Shown here: piece by piece, positions 8,052-17,048 of the stretch
Position numbering within the stretch: the stretch's first letter is position 1
How the letters are laid out: each line of letters begins with the position of its first letter
Notes under the pieces: generated by a model
What the model saw: only the letters and a program-made list of their open reading frames with translations
Told to the model about the DNA's origin: nothing
The model's database searches: none
Position numbers and translations under genes: made by a program
From: Cellulomonas shaoxiangyii
GTDB lineage: Bacteria > Actinomycetota > Actinomycetes > Actinomycetales > Cellulomonadaceae
Direction: 5' to 3'
NCBI RefSeq assembly: GCF_004798685.1
Contig: NZ_CP039291.1
Coordinates: 3,472,001 to 3,536,000, forward strand
DNA length: 64,000 bases

Positions 8052-8291
8052 GTGCCGGCGGGCTGTCGCGACCTGAGCGCGCGCCGCTTCACACGGGGCG
8101 AGTTCAGCGCCCGGGAGCTGTGCCGGTGGGCGCACGGCGCCGTCGGCCATGACGGGGATCCCAGCTGCCAGGCGTTCGTCGACCTGCACGACATCTACGA
8201 GACCGTCGAGTACTACCCGGACGAGGACGACGCGAGCCTCGAGCGGCGCACCGCCGAGGCGACGCGAGCCTTCCTCGACGCCCGGTACTGA
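8052..8291 (+). CDS. Small acidic hypothetical protein
   Basis: From GTG 8052 the frame gives 79 residues with protein-like composition: FSARELCRWAHGAVGHDGDP, then LHDIYETVEYYPDEDD and a helical end TAEATRAFLDARY. The start is uncertain because the frame stays open upstream and no ribosome site is clear. It is read away from the toxin-antitoxin pair. No known family is recognised. Confidence 0.4.
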   Translation: MPAGCRDLSARRFTRGEFSARELCRWAHGAVGHDGDPSCQAFVDLHDIYETVEYYPDEDDASLERRTAEATRAFLDARY

Positions 8292-8801
8292 GCACGGCTC
8301 ATCAGCGGCGACGGTCGGCGCTCCCAGCCCGACGTCGGCGCGACCGCGCCCACTCGCCGTGCAGACATCGGTGTGACCTCGTTCGACTCGCCCGGGCGGG
8401 GGCCGGAGGGGCGTGCGGCCATGCCGGCGCTCCACGCCTGCAGGGCTGCTTTCCGGGCCGAGTGCGGGTTGCCGGCGTACTCAGCACCGATCGAGTCGAT
8501 GCTCACGACGGCTCCCCCCGGCTGCAGCCCGTCCTCGTGGACAGGCGGCAGCATCGTCCGCTTGTACCAGGAGCCGCCGGGCTGGGTGAGCCGGACGCTT
8601 CCGCACGACGACGCGCTCCACGGTCGACGCGAGGTGCGCGGTGCACCTAATCGATTCCACTCCCTGGGCCCAGCCAGGCGGACCCGCACGCGGCCCTACC
8701 GTGGCCGGAGCGCTCCCACGACGGCCGTGTCCCAGCGCTGGGCACCTGCCGGGCGTGGTGATCCGCCGTCCACCACGTCGCACGCTCAGCAGAGGACCGC
8801 C
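8292..8801 (+). other. Long upstream region of the GH9 cellulase
   Basis: This 510-bp stretch has no convincing gene. The cellulase frame is open backwards to 8373, but that part has no signal-peptide or domain character. It contains two LacI-type operator-like palindromes (8649-8656 and 8705-8718), so it is best read as a promoter and regulatory region. Confidence 0.5.
8649..8718 (+). promoter_or_regulatory. LacI-type operator candidates upstream of GH9 gene
   Basis: AATCGATT at 8649-8656 fits the AANCGNTT core of LacI-family operators. CCGGAGCGCTCCCA at 8705-8718 matches 12 of 14 positions of TGGGAGCGCTCCCA, the site bound by CelR/CebR repressors of cellulose genes in Thermobifida and Streptomyces. 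The second site ends 83 bp before the ATG. Repression relieved by cellobiose is the expected behaviour but is inferred. Confidence 0.55.
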
Positions 8802-11564
8802 ATGTCACCGACCACTGACCGTGACCGCGGGCTGCTCCGGCGCCGCTCCGCCGGGCTGGCGGTCGCCGCCGCGCTGGCCGTCTCCGGACTCGTCGCCTCG
8901 CCGCAGGCCGCGGTCGCGGCGCCCGACCCCGGCTCGCCGGTCAAGGTGAACCAGGTCGCCTACGTGCCCGGTGTCGCCAAGGTCGCGACCCTGGTCAGCT
9001 CGTCGACGGCACCGGTCGCGTGGACGCTGCGGAACGCGGCCGGCACGGTCGTGGCGTCGGGCCGGTCGACGGTCAAGGGCGCCGACGCACTGTCCGGTGA
9101 CTCGACGCACCTCATCGACTTCTCGACGTTCGACACGCCGGGCTCCGGCTACGTGCTGTCCGCGGAGAACGCCGGCAGCTACCCCTTCGACATCTCTGCC
9201 GACCCGGTGAAGAAGCTGCGCTACGACTCGCTCGCGTTCTTCTACCACCAGCGCAGCGGCATCGCGATCGACGCCCGGTACGTCGGCAGCACCTACGCGC
9301 GGGCCGCCGGTCACCTGGGCGTCGCGCCCAACCAGGGCGACACGAGCGTGCCGTGCCGGCAGTCGTGCGGCTACAGCCTCGACGTGCGCGGAGGCTGGTA
9401 CGACGCCGGCGACCAGGGCAAGTACGTGGTCAACGGCGGCATCGCCACGTGGCAGCTGCAGAACGCGTACGAACGGACGCTCCATGTCGCGGGCGCCGAC
9501 AAGGCGGCGCTGGGCGACGGCACCATGGCGATCCCGGAGCGGACCAACGGTGCCCCCGACATCCTCGACGAGGCGCGCTGGGAGCTCGAGTTCCTGCTCC
9601 GCATGCAGGTGCCGGCCGGCCGGACGGACGCCGGGATGGTGCACCACAAGATGCACGACGAGAACTGGACCGCTCTGCCGACGATCCCCGCGCAGGACAG
9701 CCAGCGCCGGGTCCTGTCACCGGTGAGCACCGCGGCGACGCTGAACCTGGCCGCGGTGGCGGCGCAGGCGTCGCGGTTGTGGAAGACGATCGACCCGACC
9801 TTCTCCGCGAAGGCCCTGGCTGCGGCGCAATCCGCGTACACCGCGGCACAGGCGAACCCGAACCGGATCGCGTCCGCGAACGACGGCACGGGCGGCGGCG
9901 CCTACAGCGACAGCTCGGTGACGGACGAGTTCTACTGGGCGGCCGCCGAGCTGTACGCGACGACCGGCTCGGACACGTACCGCGCCGACGTCACGGGGTC
10001 GTCCCTGTACAAGGGCCGCAGCTTCGCGCAGCGCGGGTACGACTGGGGCTGGACCGGTGGCCTCGGCGACACGACGCTCGCCCTCGTCCCGAACGGGCTG
10101 CCGTCGTCCGACGTGGCGGCCACCCGCGCCGCCATCGTGACGTTCGCCGACGCTGCCCTGGCCCGCGCCACCAGCCAGGCCTACCCGGCGCCGAACAACG
10201 CCGGGAGCGTCTACTACTGGGGCTCGAACGGCCAGATCGCCAACAACGCGAACGCCCTCGCGCTCGCGTACGACTTCACCGGCCAGTCGAAGTACCGCAC
10301 CGGCGTGTACGCGGCGCTCGACTACTTCCAGGGCCGCAACCCGCTCAACCAGTCCTACATCGCGGGGTACGGCGAGAAGGCGGTCCAGAACGTGCACCAC
10401 CGGTTCTGGGCCCACCAGGCCGACGCGTCGCTGCCCATCGCCCCGCCCGGCTCGTTCTCGGGCGGCCCGAACAGCGAGCTGCAGGACCCGATCGCCGCGG
10501 CGCAGCTCGCGGGCTGCGCACCCCAGAAGTGCTTCGTCGACCACATCGAGGCGTACTCCGTCAACGAGGTCGCGATCAACTGGAACTCGGCGCTCGCGTG
10601 GCTCGCGACGTGGGCCGCGGAGCACACGGGCGCAGCACCGGCGGTCGACACGACCCCGCCGACCGTCCCCGGCACGCCGCTGGTGTCCGTGAGCGGCATG
10701 AACTTCACGTCTGCGGGCCTCTCGTGGACCGCCTCGACCGACCCGGAGAGCGGGATCGCCGGGTACGACGTCGTGCGCGTCGCAGGCGACTCGTTCGAAG
10801 TCGTCGCGACGACCACCGCGACGAACGCGACGGTGAGCCGCCTCCAGCCGGCGACCTCGTACACGTACGTGATCGTGGCCCGCAACGGCGCCGGTCTCTC
10901 CTCGACGTCCGCCCCCGTCACCTTCCGGACCGGGGAGGACGTCCCGCCGGTCGACACCCCGCCGACGACGCCGGGCACGCCCGTGGCCTCCGCGGTCACC
11001 ACGACGGGCGCGACCCTGACGTGGACCGCCTCGACGGACGACACGGGCGTCGCGGGGTACGACGTGCTGCGCGTCTCCGGCGGTACGTCCACCGTGGTCG
11101 CGATGTCGACCACCCCGACGGTCACGCTCACCGGGCTGACCCCCGGCACCGACCACGTGCTCGCCGTCCGGGCGCGGGACACCGCCGGGCAGCTCTCGTC
11201 GGTCACGCCGACCGTCGCTTTCCGGACCCTGCCCACCGGGACGACACCGCCCGGCACCTGTGCGGTGACCTACTCCGCGAACTCGTGGGGCAGCGGGTTC
11301 ACGGCGTCGATCACCCTGACCAACACCGGATCGACGCCGTGGACGTCGTGGAACCTCGGGTTCACGTTCGCGGGCGACCAGAAGGTCACGCAGGGGTGGA
11401 GCGCGAGCTACAGCCAGACCGGCTCGGCCGTGACCGTGACGAACGCGGCGTGGAACGGGTCCGTGCCGGCCGGCGGCTCGACGAGCATCGGGTTCAACGG
11501 CTCGTACAGCGGCACGAACTCCGTACCGACGGGCTTCACCGTGAACGGGGCGCCCTGCTCCTGA
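8802..11564 (+). CDS. Secreted GH9 cellulase with Ig, two FN3 and CBM2
   Basis: This 920-residue multidomain endo- or exo-glucanase hydrolyses beta-1,4-glucan outside the cell. It starts at ATG 8802 behind AGAGGA, with a signal peptide to about residue 40 cut near AAVAA. Next come a CelD_N-type Ig-like domain (~45-130) and a GH9 (alpha/alpha)6 barrel (~135-612). The barrel has the DAGD motif at 201-204 (catalytic base and water-binding Asp), HHRFWAH, and catalytic acid Glu590 in NEVAINWN. Two fibronectin-III domains (~617-717 and ~718-817) and a cellulose-binding CBM2 (819-920, Cys at both ends) follow. This architecture is common among processive or endo-acting Cellulomonas enzymes. It is transcribed alone. 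Confidence 0.93.
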   Translation: MSPTTDRDRGLLRRRSAGLAVAAALAVSGLVASPQAAVAAPDPGSPVKVNQVAYVPGVAKVATLVSSSTAPVAWTLRNAAGTVVASGRSTVKGADALSGDSTHLIDFSTFDTPGSGYVLSAENAGSYPFDISADPVKKLRYDSLAFFYHQRSGIAIDARYVGSTYARAAGHLGVAPNQGDTSVPCRQSCGYSLDVRGGWYDAGDQGKYVVNGGIATWQLQNAYERTLHVAGADKAALGDGTMAIPERTNGAPDILDEARWELEFLLRMQVPAGRTDAGMVHHKMHDENWTALPTIPAQDSQRRVLSPVSTAATLNLAAVAAQASRLWKTIDPTFSAKALAAAQSAYTAAQANPNRIASANDGTGGGAYSDSSVTDEFYWAAAELYATTGSDTYRADVTGSSLYKGRSFAQRGYDWGWTGGLGDTTLALVPNGLPSSDVAATRAAIVTFADAALARATSQAYPAPNNAGSVYYWGSNGQIANNANALALAYDFTGQSKYRTGVYAALDYFQGRNPLNQSYIAGYGEKAVQNVHHRFWAHQADASLPIAPPGSFSGGPNSELQDPIAAAQLAGCAPQKCFVDHIEAYSVNEVAINWNSALAWLATWAAEHTGAAPAVDTTPPTVPGTPLVSVSGMNFTSAGLSWTASTDPESGIAGYDVVRVAGDSFEVVATTTATNATVSRLQPATSYTYVIVARNGAGLSSTSAPVTFRTGEDVPPVDTPPTTPGTPVASAVTTTGATLTWTASTDDTGVAGYDVLRVSGGTSTVVAMSTTPTVTLTGLTPGTDHVLAVRARDTAGQLSSVTPTVAFRTLPTGTTPPGTCAVTYSANSWGSGFTASITLTNTGSTPWTSWNLGFTFAGDQKVTQGWSASYSQTGSAVTVTNAAWNGSVPAGGSTSIGFNGSYSGTNSVPTGFTVNGAPCS

Positions 11565-11662
11565 GCAGCCGCTACCGCAGTGCGGCGGGGCCGCCGGTCA
11601 CCTGACCACCGGCTGAACAGTGCGGGTCCGCGGGCGCAGAGCGCTGGTGCCGGGTGGGTGGT

Positions 11663-12211
11663 TCACGGTCCGGCGAGCACCTCGTCGACCGTCGTGATCT
11701 CGATCAGCGGTGCGTAGAGCGCCATCGCGTCGAGTGCGCGGCGGTGGTCGCCCTCGCTGGCGCCGGCGCACGCGTCCGCGACGACGCGCACGTGCACGCC
11801 GGCATCGGCCGCGGCGAGCGCCGTGGACAGCACGCAGCAGTCGGTCGACACCCCGGTCAGCACGATCTCGGTGACCCCCGGGAGCGCGGCGGCCGTCGCG
11901 GCGTCCCACTTGCCGAAGGTCGGACGGTCCAGGACGACCGCGTCGGCGACGGGCAGGCCGGGGACCAGCTCGTACAGCGGGAGGTTCGCCGGGTCCAGCG
12001 CGAACGGCCAGGCCGCGTAGTACGGCCCCCACGCGCCGGCCGGCCGGTCCGGCGGGCGGAACCGGGTCAGTGCCACGCGCCGGCCGAACGCTCCGCGCAG
12101 CCGCAGCGTGCCGGCGTGCGCGTCCGCGAACCGCGGCGCGCACCACGGGCTGGTCGGCTCGGCGAAGACCCGCTGGAGGTCGACGGCCACGAGCCAGGGC
12201 GCCCCGCTCAC
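11663..12211 (-). CDS. Isochorismatase-family cysteine hydrolase
   Basis: This 182-residue amidohydrolase of the isochorismatase-like fold has an early catalytic Asp in LVAVDLQRVF, a Lys in TFGKWDAAT, and the nucleophile Cys in EIVLTGVSTDCCVLST. This is the Asp-Lys-Cys triad of nicotinamidase/ureidoacrylate-type hydrolases. The GTG start at 12211 overlaps the TGA of the permease by four bases, so the two are co-translated. Next to an NCS1 nucleobase permease it probably acts on an amide derived from an imported pyrimidine, hydantoin or similar N-compound, which is an inference from context. Confidence 0.8.
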   Translation of the reverse strand: MSGAPWLVAVDLQRVFAEPTSPWCAPRFADAHAGTLRLRGAFGRRVALTRFRPPDRPAGAWGPYYAAWPFALDPANLPLYELVPGLPVADAVVLDRPTFGKWDAATAAALPGVTEIVLTGVSTDCCVLSTALAAADAGVHVRVVADACAGASEGDHRRALDAMALYAPLIEITTVDEVLAGP

Positions 12212-13728
12212 GCGACGGGGTCGGGCGTCGTCGACCCGGCGGGCAGCGGCCGGCCGGTGGACGGCCGGGCCTCCTGCGCTCGCACCGCGCGACGGCTGAG
12301 CAGCAGCGTCCCGACGAAGCCGAGCGCCAGGGCCACGAGGACCCCCAGGTTCGCGTACGCCCACGCGCCCTCACGCCCGCCCAGGCCGAACGGCGCGAGC
12401 AGGTAGCCCTGCCAGGAGAGCCAGCCCGCCGAACCGTTCGTCACCAGGCCCCAGCCGAGCACCGAGCCCAGCACGACGAGCGCCACCGGGACGAGCCGCA
12501 CGGAGCCGTAGCGGCCCCGCGGGTCGAACAGGTCCGGCGCGTCGTACCCGCTGCGCCGCAGGGCGACGTCGGCGACGAACACGCCGCACCACGCCGCGAT
12601 CGGGACGCCGAGGGTGATGAGGAAGCCCTGGAACGGTCCGAGGAAGTCCGCGGCGAAGAACACCACGTAGACCGCGCCGAGGATCATCAGCACCCCGTCG
12701 ATCCCGGCAGCGACGGGCCGCGGGACCCGCACCCCGACGCTCAGCAGCGCGAGCCCCGAGGAGTAGATGTCGAGCACGGCTCCCCCGATCAGGCCGAGGA
12801 CGGCCACGACCGCGAACGGCACGAGGAACCACGTGGGCAGCAGCAGCGCGAGGGCGCCGATCGGGTCGGCGGCGATCGCGGCGTTGAGGTCGGGCGAGGA
12901 GCCGGCCAGCAGCAGCCCGAAGACCAGCAGCAGGAGCGGGGCGAGCGACGCACCGAACGTGGTCCACCCGACCACCCCGGCGCTCGAGGACCGCGCCGGC
13001 AGGTAGCGGGAGTAGTCGGCCGCCGCGTTCACCCACCCGAGGCCGAAGCCCGTCATCATGAACACGAAGGCGCCGACGACCTGGGGCGCGCTGCCGGCGG
13101 GGATGGCGGTCACGGTGCCGAGGTCGATCGTGTCGAGCACGAGCACCGCGTAGACGACCGTCAGCACGCCGGTGACGACCGTGATCCACTTCTGCAGCCG
13201 CATGATGAACTCGAAGCCGAGCACGCCGCCGACGATGATCAGCGCGGCGACCACCGCCAGCGCGAGCAGCCGCGTCGCGGTCCCCGAGGCCCAGCCGAGC
13301 GCGCTGAACACGGTCGCGGTCGCGAGCACGGCCAGGGAGGCGAGGACCGTCTCCCAGCCGACGGTCAGCAGCCAGGACAGCGCTGAGGGCAGCCGGTTGC
13401 CGTTGACCCCGAACGCCGCCCGGCTCAGCGTCATCGTCGGCGCGTGGCCGCGCTTGCCCGCCAGCGCGACGAACCCGCAGAAGAGGAAGGACACGACGAT
13501 GCCGACGACACCGACCACCGTGGCCTGCGCGAACGAGATCCCGAAGTCGAGCAGGAACGAGCCGTAGGCGATCCCCAGCACGGAGACGTTCGCCGCGAAC
13601 CACGGCCAGAACAGGTCACGCGGCCGGCCCTTGTGCTCGGCCTCCTCGATCGCGTTGATGCCGTTGAGCTCGATCCCGCCCGGTGCTGCCTCGGACGGAG
13701 CGGGAGGGACCAGCGGTGGGGCGCCCAT
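12208..13728 (-). CDS. NCS1-family nucleobase permease
   Basis: This 506-residue integral membrane protein has about 12 transmembrane helices. It begins with the cytosolic tail GIELNGINAIEEAEHKG and then LFWPWFAANVSVLGIAYGSF, both typical of purine-cytosine permease-like (NCS1, PF02133) transporters. These carry nucleobases, allantoin, hydantoins or thiamine precursors by Na+ or H+ symport. ATG 13728 is chosen because upstream codons do not resemble the family. The isochorismatase-like gene follows with a GTGA overlap, suggesting uptake coupled to hydrolysis of the imported ring or amide. Confidence 0.85.
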   Translation of the reverse strand: MGAPPLVPPAPSEAAPGGIELNGINAIEEAEHKGRPRDLFWPWFAANVSVLGIAYGSFLLDFGISFAQATVVGVVGIVVSFLFCGFVALAGKRGHAPTMTLSRAAFGVNGNRLPSALSWLLTVGWETVLASLAVLATATVFSALGWASGTATRLLALAVVAALIIVGGVLGFEFIMRLQKWITVVTGVLTVVYAVLVLDTIDLGTVTAIPAGSAPQVVGAFVFMMTGFGLGWVNAAADYSRYLPARSSSAGVVGWTTFGASLAPLLLLVFGLLLAGSSPDLNAAIAADPIGALALLLPTWFLVPFAVVAVLGLIGGAVLDIYSSGLALLSVGVRVPRPVAAGIDGVLMILGAVYVVFFAADFLGPFQGFLITLGVPIAAWCGVFVADVALRRSGYDAPDLFDPRGRYGSVRLVPVALVVLGSVLGWGLVTNGSAGWLSWQGYLLAPFGLGGREGAWAYANLGVLVALALGFVGTLLLSRRAVRAQEARPSTGRPLPAGSTTPDPVA

Positions 13729-13955
13729 GAGTGCCTCGTCTCGCGCCGTCGGGGAGGCCTGGGCGGGGCTGACCAGGCCGTGCACGCGGAAACTAGGTCG
13801 CGGCGCGGGCGGTGTCAACGGCTCGCACCGTGCCCGCGCCGTGGCGGACAGGTCCGACTGCGCTGACGCCCGGCAGGGCGCTCCTGCGTGCCGTCTCTTG
13901 CCCGTGCCTGCGTGCCGCTGCGAGCCTGGAAGTCCCCGTCCCGCCGGAGGCACTC

Positions 13956-14522
13956 GTGGGCAAGCTGATCTACGCAGCCAACACCTCGCTCGACGGCTAC
14001 CTGGAGGACGAGACCGGCGCCTTCGACTGGTCGGTGCCCGACGAGGAGGTGCACGCGTTCTGGAACGAGCACGAGCGGGGCGTCGGCACGTCGCTCTACG
14101 GCCGCCGCATGTACGAGACGATGCGCGTCTGGGAGGACGACGACTGGCTGGCGGACGAGCCGGCCGTCGTCCGCGAGTACGCGGGGATCTGGCGCGACGC
14201 GGACAAGGTCGTCTACTCCACGACGCTCGACGCGGTGTCGACGGCGCGGACGAGGATCGAGCGGCAGTTCGACCCCGTGGCGGTGCGACGGCTCAAGGAG
14301 GAGTCGAGCGCGGACCTGAGCGTCGGGGGCGCGGCCCTCGGGGCCGAGGCGTTCCGGCACGGGCTGGTCGACGAGTGCGTCCTGCTGCTGTGCCCGGTGA
14401 TCGTGGGCGGCGGCAAGCCGGCGCTGCCGCGGGGCGTCCGGGTCGACCTGGAGCTGCTGGACACCCGGCGGTTCGGCAACGGCGTGATCTACGTGCGCCA
14501 CGCGGTGCGCAGCGCCGGCTGA
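13956..14522 (+). CDS. Dihydrofolate reductase-family protein (RibD C-terminal fold)
   Basis: This 188-residue protein starts at GTG 13956 behind GGAGG with VGKLIYAANTSLDGYLED, the usual opening of the small DHFR/RibD_C family. It continues SLYGRRMYETM, DKVVYSTTLD, LSVGGAALGAEAF and LLCPVIVGGGKPALP. It should bind NADPH; substrates of these stand-alone members are generally unknown. It is divergent from the permease operon and is followed 72 bp later by a DUF1801 gene. Confidence 0.85.
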   Translation: MGKLIYAANTSLDGYLEDETGAFDWSVPDEEVHAFWNEHERGVGTSLYGRRMYETMRVWEDDDWLADEPAVVREYAGIWRDADKVVYSTTLDAVSTARTRIERQFDPVAVRRLKEESSADLSVGGAALGAEAFRHGLVDECVLLLCPVIVGGGKPALPRGVRVDLELLDTRRFGNGVIYVRHAVRSAG

Positions 14523-14594
14523 CGCCGTGCACGAGGCGGGACCCGTCGATCGACCGGGCCGTCCTGATCCGATCTGCAGAAGGAGACGCAAGCC

Positions 14595-14951
14595 ATGACG
14601 ACGCCAGCCGACCACGACGCCTACATCGCCGCGGCGCCGGAGCCCTTCCAGCCCACGCTGAGGCGGTTGCGCGAGGTCCTCGCCCGCGTCCTGCCGGAGG
14701 CGGAGCAGATCGTGGCCTACGACATGCCGGGGTTCCGGATCGGCGACGCGGTCGTCGCGAGCTACGCGGCCTTCAGCAAGCAGTGCGGGCTGTACCTGCG
14801 CCCGCACGCCCTCTCCGAGCACGCCGACGAGATCGCGGCCGCCGGGCTGAAGGCGACCAAGACGGGCATCACCTTCTCGCCGCGTCGCCCCGTCCCGGAC
14901 GACCTCGTCGAACGGCTGGCGCGGACGTCCCGGGAGGATGCCGGGGCGTGA
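14595..14951 (+). CDS. DUF1801 (YdhG-like) protein
   Basis: This 118-residue protein starts at ATG 14595 behind AAGGAGA. It contains the family pattern of PTLRRLREVLARVLPEAEQ, AYDMPGFRIG, AAFSKQCGLYL and TGITFSPRRPVPDDLVERL. DUF1801 proteins share the fold of Bacillus YdhG, an iron-chaperone-like protein; the role here is unknown. It may be co-transcribed with the DHFR-like gene upstream. Confidence 0.75.
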   Translation: MTTPADHDAYIAAAPEPFQPTLRRLREVLARVLPEAEQIVAYDMPGFRIGDAVVASYAAFSKQCGLYLRPHALSEHADEIAAAGLKATKTGITFSPRRPVPDDLVERLARTSREDAGA

Positions 14952-15020
14952 GTGCCCCGTCCGTGAGCGAGAGCGCGTGGGAGGCGCCGTCCCGGTCGTC
15001 CGGGCAACGCGGCGGACGGT

Positions 15021-15710
15021 TCAGGCCGCCAGGTAGCGGGCGTAGAACGTGCGGGGGTCCTCGGCCAGCGAGGCCTTGACCGTCGCGCTCCACTCGTCGA
15101 CGACGACCTCGAGGTCGCCGGCCTCGACCGCGTCCAACGTCCTGCGCACGACCACGGCCGGGTCCGTCTTCGGCCCCTGGAGCGCCCTGACCATGTCCGT
15201 GTCCGCCAGGCCCAGGTGGACGGAGGTGACCTGCGTGCCCTGCTCGGCGAGCTCCAGACGCAGCGCGTTGCTCATGTTCCAGTTCGCGGCCTTGGACACC
15301 GCGTACGCACCGGCGCCCGGAGCGGCGAACCAGGACAGCGCGGAGGCGATGTTGACGACCGTCCCGCCGCCGTTGGCCGCGAGGACGGGCGCGAAGGCGC
15401 GGACCATCGCGAGCGTGCCCCAGAAGTTCACGTCCAGCTCGGCGCGCACGCCCTCCAGGTCGCCGAGCAGCTGGGCCCCGGTGGAGATGCCGGCGTTGTT
15501 GACCAGCAGGTCGACGTCGCCGGCCAGCGCGGCGGCTGCGGCGACGGCGTCGGGGTCGGTGATGTCCAGGGCGATGGGCCGGACGCCGGGCACGTCGATC
15601 GCCTCGGGTCGGCGGGCGCCGGCGTAGACCGTCGCGCCCCGGGCGACCAGCTCGGCGGCGAAGTGGCGGCCGAGGCCGCGGTTGGCTCCTGTGACGAGTG
15701 CGGTAGTCAT
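15021..15710 (-). CDS. Short-chain dehydrogenase/reductase
   Basis: This 229-residue classical SDR has TGANRGLG (nucleotide-binding TGxxxGxG), LLVNNAGIS (NNAG), active-site Ser in IASALSWFA, and YAVSKAA (YxxxK). ATG 15710 is seven bases after a TAGCGT -10 box, implying a leaderless transcript. The gene diverges from a MerR-type regulator across a shared 70-bp region containing a perfect 16-bp palindrome, so it is the likely regulated target. The substrate is unknown. Confidence 0.88.
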   Translation of the reverse strand: MTTALVTGANRGLGRHFAAELVARGATVYAGARRPEAIDVPGVRPIALDITDPDAVAAAAALAGDVDLLVNNAGISTGAQLLGDLEGVRAELDVNFWGTLAMVRAFAPVLAANGGGTVVNIASALSWFAAPGAGAYAVSKAANWNMSNALRLELAEQGTQVTSVHLGLADTDMVRALQGPKTDPAVVVRRTLDAVEAGDLEVVVDEWSATVKASLAEDPRTFYARYLAA

Positions 15711-15717
15711 GGCCGGT

Positions 15718-15749
15718 ACGCTAGAACCTGACGTCGACGTCAGAGGCAA
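15718..15749 (-). promoter_or_regulatory. MerR-type promoter/operator between SDR and regulator
   Basis: The palindrome CTGACGTCGACGTCAG (15728-15743) lies between a -35 box TTGCCT and a -10 box TAGCGT reading towards the SDR gene. The spacer is 20 bp. MerR-family activators act on promoters with such over-long 19-20 bp spacers by twisting the DNA, so the geometry itself supports MerR control of the SDR gene. Confidence 0.65.
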
Positions 15750-15780
15750 GGGCTCGGACCGATCGACTTTGGGGGAACGG

Positions 15781-16173
15781 GTGCGCATCGGGGAGGTCGC
15801 CGCACGGGCGGGCGTCAGCGTGCGGGCGCTGCGCTACTACGAGGAGCACGGTCTGCTGGCCGCCGAGCGCAGCGCCAGCGGGCAGCGCCACTACCCGCCG
15901 GAGGCGGTCGACCGGGTCAGGTTCATCCAGAACCTCTACGCCGCCGGGCTGGGCAGCAAGGCCGTCCTGCGGATCCTGCCGTGCATGGAGCACGGCGTCC
16001 TCACCGACGAGATGCACGAGCGGCTGCTGGCCGAGCGCGCGCGCGTGCAAGCCCAGCTGGACGAGCTGACCGCCACGCGCGACAAGCTCGACGACGTCAT
16101 CCGGGCGGGGCAGGCCCACCGCGCGGGCCGCACGCAGGCCGCCGGCCGAAGCGGCCGCGCGAACGCCTCGTGA
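15781..16173 (+). CDS. MerR-family transcriptional regulator
   Basis: This 130-residue regulator starts at GTG 15781. The N-terminal winged helix VRIGEVAARAGVSVRALRYY is followed by EEHGLLAAERSASGQRHYPP, then a dimerisation coiled coil (ERLLAERARVQAQLDELTATRDKLDDVI). There is no metal-binding Cys cluster, so it probably senses an organic or redox signal. It is paired with the divergent SDR gene. The C-terminal tail is Arg/Gly-rich and likely disordered. Confidence 0.85.
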   Translation: MRIGEVAARAGVSVRALRYYEEHGLLAAERSASGQRHYPPEAVDRVRFIQNLYAAGLGSKAVLRILPCMEHGVLTDEMHERLLAERARVQAQLDELTATRDKLDDVIRAGQAHRAGRTQAAGRSGRANAS

Positions 16174-16399
16174 GGCACGCTCCCGTCCCGGGAGGCTGAC
16201 GCGGGCGTGCTCGCCCGTGCCGGACGTCGGGGCGCGGGCGACTCAGGGGTTGGCGGTGACCAGACGCATGGCGCCGGCGCACTCGGCCTGCGCACCTCGG
16301 CGTCGCCCGGAGCAAGGGCGTCGACGACGCGATCGATTCGTCGGGAACCGGGTCGGTTCGTCGGGACGAGCGGGCGGTGGCCGTGCGAGGCTCGCGGTC

Positions 16400-16933
16400 A
16401 TGGCCGGTGGGGCGCAGGGCCGCGACGTCGTGCTCACGACGGACCGCCTGCTGCTGCGACCCTGGCGGGTGGCCGACGCCGTCGTCCAGCGTGAGCTCTG
16501 GACCGAACGTGATCGACGAGTGCCGCCGCACCGACGGATCGACGCGGACGGCCGCCCCACGGTCGCCGACCTGGAGAAGAAGATCCGCACGGAACGCCCG
16601 TCGTCCCTCGGCCTGCTCGCGGTCGAGCGGAAGGACGCCGGGGACGTCATCGGCTACTGCGGGCTCATCGACAGCGGACGGGGTGCGAGCGGGGAGCCGG
16701 AGCTGGCGTTCGAGCTGCTCCGCCGGGTCTGGGGTCAGGGGTACGCGACCGAGGCCTCGCTCCAGGTTCTGCACTGGGCGGAGAGCTCCGGGTACGAGCG
16801 TCTGTGGGCCACGGTCCGGGAGTGGAACACCGCTTCTCGCCGGGTGCTGGCCAAGGTCGGGTTCACCGAGACCGGGCGCGAGGAAGCGGATCCGGTCCAC
16901 GGGACGACCGTGTTCTTGACGAGACGGCTCTGA
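16400..16933 (+). CDS. GNAT acetyltransferase (RimJ/RimL type)
   Basis: This 177-residue N-acetyltransferase starts at ATG 16400. It contains LTTDRLLLRPWRVAD (the usual RimJ-like opening), VIGYCGLIDSG, and the acetyl-CoA loop RRVWGQGYATEAS (R/QxxGxG/A). It ends with EWNTASRRVLAKVGF, typical of ribosomal-protein or small-molecule acetyltransferases. The frame extends upstream but only through low-complexity sequence. The acceptor is unknown. A small AGGAGG/CCTCCT hairpin at about 16958-16976 may end the transcript. Confidence 0.82.
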   Translation: MAGGAQGRDVVLTTDRLLLRPWRVADAVVQRELWTERDRRVPPHRRIDADGRPTVADLEKKIRTERPSSLGLLAVERKDAGDVIGYCGLIDSGRGASGEPELAFELLRRVWGQGYATEASLQVLHWAESSGYERLWATVREWNTASRRVLAKVGFTETGREEADPVHGTTVFLTRRL

Positions 16934-17048
16934 AGAACGATGCGTGGCTCAGCGCCCAGGAGGAGCCCGACCTCCTCGACCAGGTGGACTGAGCCGGCGG
17001 CACCGGCACGCCGGGACCCTCTCGTCGACCGTCGCGGATCCCCGAGGT

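Noticed and set aside
8213..8689. Minus-strand frame of 158 residues before the cellulase gene
   Set aside because: No family features, no ribosome site, and it overlaps the likely cellulase regulatory region and a better plus-strand frame.
8373..8801. N-terminal extension of the GH9 frame
   Set aside because: The signal peptide begins at ATG 8802 behind a ribosome site; upstream codons look non-coding and contain operator-like palindromes.
9353..11605. A 750-residue plus-strand frame inside the GH9 gene
   Set aside because: Out-of-frame shadow of the cellulase with an Arg-rich, motif-free sequence.
12070..13386. A 438-residue plus-strand reading frame opposite the permease
   Set aside because: Composition is Arg/Gly/Asp-rich with no motif, and it is wholly antisense to a clear 12-helix transporter. 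A GC-rich shadow.
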